In this document: piece after piece, positions 12,771 through 14,561 of the stretch
How the letters are laid out: each line of letters opens with the position of its first letter
Numbering within the stretch: the stretch's first letter is position 1
Source: Thermoproteota archaeon
Lineage (GTDB): Archaea > Thermoproteota > Thermoprotei > Thermoproteales > Thermocladiaceae
NCBI GenBank assembly: GCA_013153895.1
Contig: JAADDN010000052.1
Location: 1-14,561 of the forward strand
DNA: 14,561 nt
Reading direction: 5' to 3'
The notes under the pieces: generated by a model
Told to the model about the DNA's origin: nothing
The model's input: the letters and a program-made list of their open reading frames with translations, nothing else
Database searches by the model: none
Made by a program: the position numbers and the translations under genes

Positions 12771-13835
12771 ATGATCCCTTTACTATTATCACTACTGAAG
12801 AAGCTGCTGAGAGCAATAAAGAGGAACAAGATACTAATATCGATACTAGTCTTCATAATAGTCACGTTAATAAATGGAACGCTCTTCTACTATGCTGAGG
12901 CCATATTAGGAGGAAATCATAAGTTAACATTCTTCGACTGCATATACTGGGCGATAGTTACAGCTACAACAGTAGGTTATGGAGATATAGTTCCACGAAC
13001 GTTCTGGGGTCACGTCATAACTATAGAGACTATACTCGTAGGAATAGCAACGTTCACCGTAATGGTATCACTGATAGCAGAGAGCTTTATAAGTAGAGCA
13101 CTCAGAGGAATGCTTGGTCTAGGGAAGGTGAAGAAGACTGATGTCCTAGTAATAGGTTGTGGAGAGATCTGCAGAGAAGCTATAGAAGAGCTCAGGATTA
13201 ATAGACCAGACTTCAAGATATGTTGGCTAGTAGAGAGAAGACCTAGAAACCCTCCTGAAGATGTGGAGTACGTTGTTGGTGATCCTACTGAACCAGCAAC
13301 ACTTGAGAGAGCTGGTGCAAGATCTGCTAAGTATGTTCTAGTATGTTTATCAGATGATTCAAAGATAATACACACTGTCCTATCTATACGTAAGATAAAT
13401 AGGAAGGCTAGGATAGCAGCTATAGCATGGTCAAAACGAGCACAAGAGCTTCTGAAAGAGGCTGGCGTAGCAATAGTTGTACCGTTAAGAATAATAGGTA
13501 GGATGCTTGCTAGTGCAGCATTTGAACCAATAGTACCAATATTTCTAGAACAAGCAACAACTATGAGAGGTGTAGCTGACCTGATAGAGGTTGACGTAGA
13601 TGAGAAGCTTAGTGGTAAGCCTCTGAGAGAACTATTGAGGAGACTAGAGCTTGAGAGTGGTAAGAGATACGTACCATTAATGATATGTCATAAAGATGGT
13701 AAAGCGATACTTGCACCAAGCTGGGAGACTATCGTGACGGAGGGTGATAGAGTGCTTCTCCTTAAAATTAATGTTGAAGCTCCAGAAGATCTCGCTAAGG
13801 CTCTCGTCTCTGAGCAGCAAGCTTCAACTTCTTAA
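12771..13835 (+). CDS. Two-TM potassium channel with RCK (TrkA-N/TrkA-C) domain
   Basis: This is a ligand-gated K+ channel subunit of the MthK/Kch type that would form tetramers in the cell membrane. After a basic N-terminal helix (1-20) come TM1 (about 21-43), a pore helix (54-66), the selectivity filter TVGYGD (67-72) and TM2 (about 80-104). A Rossmann-like RCK domain starts at KKTDVLVIGCGEICREA (121-137) and carries DDSKIIHTVLSIRKINRKARIAAIA later. Residues about 265-345 match a TrkA-C regulatory domain (DLIEVDVDEKLSGKPLREL ... TEGDRVLLL). The nucleotide loop reads GCGEIC, lacking the last Gly of GxGxxG, so NAD binding is doubtful; MthK-like channels use Ca2+ instead. At 354 aa the length is normal. 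Its 3' end overlaps the convergent cyclo-ligase-like gene by 41 nt. Confidence 0.93.
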   Translation: MIPLLLSLLKKLLRAIKRNKILISILVFIIVTLINGTLFYYAEAILGGNHKLTFFDCIYWAIVTATTVGYGDIVPRTFWGHVITIETILVGIATFTVMVSLIAESFISRALRGMLGLGKVKKTDVLVIGCGEICREAIEELRINRPDFKICWLVERRPRNPPEDVEYVVGDPTEPATLERAGARSAKYVLVCLSDDSKIIHTVLSIRKINRKARIAAIAWSKRAQELLKEAGVAIVVPLRIIGRMLASAAFEPIVPIFLEQATTMRGVADLIEVDVDEKLSGKPLRELLRRLELESGKRYVPLMICHKDGKAILAPSWETIVTEGDRVLLLKINVEAPEDLAKALVSEQQASTS

Positions 13836-14532
13836 GCTCTTGAAGTATAGGTATCTCACGAAGCTTCTTCTCAGGAAGAAGATTCCAGTAGATTCCTCTA
13901 GGCTTCTCCTTGACAGGACACGTCCTTATTATTCTTGTTGGAGTAACTATGATATCTACAGGTAGGTCATAGACGTCGTAAGGTATCTCCTCATCTATTA
14001 CCTGTACATCATGAACGTTCGTTATTATTGGAGTATTCTGATCAACTTTTCCACATTCTGCAAGTATACCCCACTCAAGTTCTGCATAACCTTCACCTTT
14101 TCCAAGTCTTATACCTCTCTTATCGACTGCTACTGAGCCAACTATGACTAGATCTATCTTAGGTAGATCCCAAGGCTTGACTGGTATTCCCCACCTATAT
14201 GCTCCCGATATCGTTGATGCTTCTCTATAAGCATGTGGAGGAATCTTTCTTGGATCTAGTAGTAGGAACCCGTTCCTGATTCTTGGAGTAGGCATTATCA
14301 GAATCTTACCATCTCTCAGACATAGCTCTCTTATCCTTCTCTGAGGACTATCAGGATTAACCTTGACTACACGAGCTCTCTTATACTCCTCAAGCTCTCT
14401 AATACGTTCACAAGTGAGATCAGAACCCTTAAAGTTAGGTATCCTACCATATACAGGTCTCGGAAAATCAGCTATGTTCTTCTCCTCAAGTATCCTCCAT
14501 ATTCTATTCCTAATCTCATCCTTGATAGACAT
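13795..14532 (-). CDS. 5-formyltetrahydrofolate cyclo-ligase family protein
   Basis: The 245-aa protein belongs to the 5-FCL/MTHFS family (COG0212). Characterised members convert 5-formyl-THF to 5,10-methenyl-THF with ATP. Visible features are an N-terminal helix, IRNRIWRILEEKNIADFPRP (7-26), and a strand-rich centre, KILIMPTPRIRNGFLLLDP (76-94). The nucleotide/folate loop GKGEGYAELEWGIL (144-157) corresponds to the family's GxGxGyyD region, and VHDVQVIDEEIPYDVYDLPVDIIVTPTRII (173-202) follows. Many archaeal members are longer and more divergent than bacterial 5-FCL, and the true substrate may be another pterin; I would call it cyclo-ligase-like. The ATG at 14532 begins near the window edge, and a TATA-like TAGAGTA could lie at about 14552-14560. 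It overlaps the end of the channel gene, tail to tail. Confidence 0.87.
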   Translation of the reverse strand: MSIKDEIRNRIWRILEEKNIADFPRPVYGRIPNFKGSDLTCERIRELEEYKRARVVKVNPDSPQRRIRELCLRDGKILIMPTPRIRNGFLLLDPRKIPPHAYREASTISGAYRWGIPVKPWDLPKIDLVIVGSVAVDKRGIRLGKGEGYAELEWGILAECGKVDQNTPIITNVHDVQVIDEEIPYDVYDLPVDIIVTPTRIIRTCPVKEKPRGIYWNLLPEKKLREIPILQELKKLKLAAQRREP

Positions 14533-14561
14533 CTCTCAGACACGTAACGGTACTACTCTAT

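Noticed and set aside
13010..13375. Minus-strand ORF of 121 aa inside the channel gene
   Set aside because: Ser/Leu-rich antisense shadow of the TM2/RCK region of the channel.

Overview
The window looks like a compact chromosomal segment from an archaeon of the Thermoproteota (crenarchaeal side), probably a thermophile. The evidence is a pair of archaeal exosome genes (rrp41, rrp42), archaeal-type ArgRS, an archaeal LeuC/homoaconitase large subunit, F420 (cofactor) biosynthesis genes, Arg codons that are mostly AGA/AGG, and a strong pattern of TATA-like boxes centred about 25-28 nt before start codons, as expected for leaderless archaeal mRNAs. I cannot name the genus. No rRNA, tRNA, CRISPR array, insertion sequence or phage module was seen. 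No gene-free stretch exceeds about 155 nt.

Left part (1-3150). A 35-residue ORF made almost entirely of Glu, Trp and Phe opens the window on the + strand. It converges on a three-gene minus-strand cofactor F420 operon, cofD-cofG-cofE-like, whose genes overlap at their ends. cofD transfers the phospholactyl-type group to the deazaflavin, cofG makes the deazaflavin chromophore, and the cofE-like gene would add glutamate. cofH and cofC are not in the window. The cofG/cofE-like stretch is visibly more AT-rich than the rest, and the cofE-like protein departs from its family motifs.

Middle-left (3150-7000). Divergent from cofD are an unrecognised 148-aa protein and a small winged-helix regulator. 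They converge, with no spacer at all, on rrp41-rrp42, the catalytic and structural RNase PH subunits of the archaeal exosome ring. These are followed leftward-reading by a membrane M50 (site-2-type) metalloprotease that lies directly downstream of an Lrp/AsnC-family regulator.

Middle-right (7000-10900). Divergent from lrp, across a 153-nt region carrying nested inverted repeats, is a coupled pair: a PflX-like radical SAM protein with an extra N-terminal region and a small NifX/FeMo-cofactor-like protein. This pair is the most system-like unit in the window. It overlaps tail to tail with an unrecognised 87-aa gene that sits 2 nt after argS.

Right part (10900-14561). Divergent from argS are an unrecognised 177-aa protein with an Arg/Gly tail, an aconitase-family large subunit without its small subunit, a two-TM potassium channel with an RCK/TrkA domain, and, convergent and overlapping, a 5-formyl-THF cyclo-ligase-like gene.
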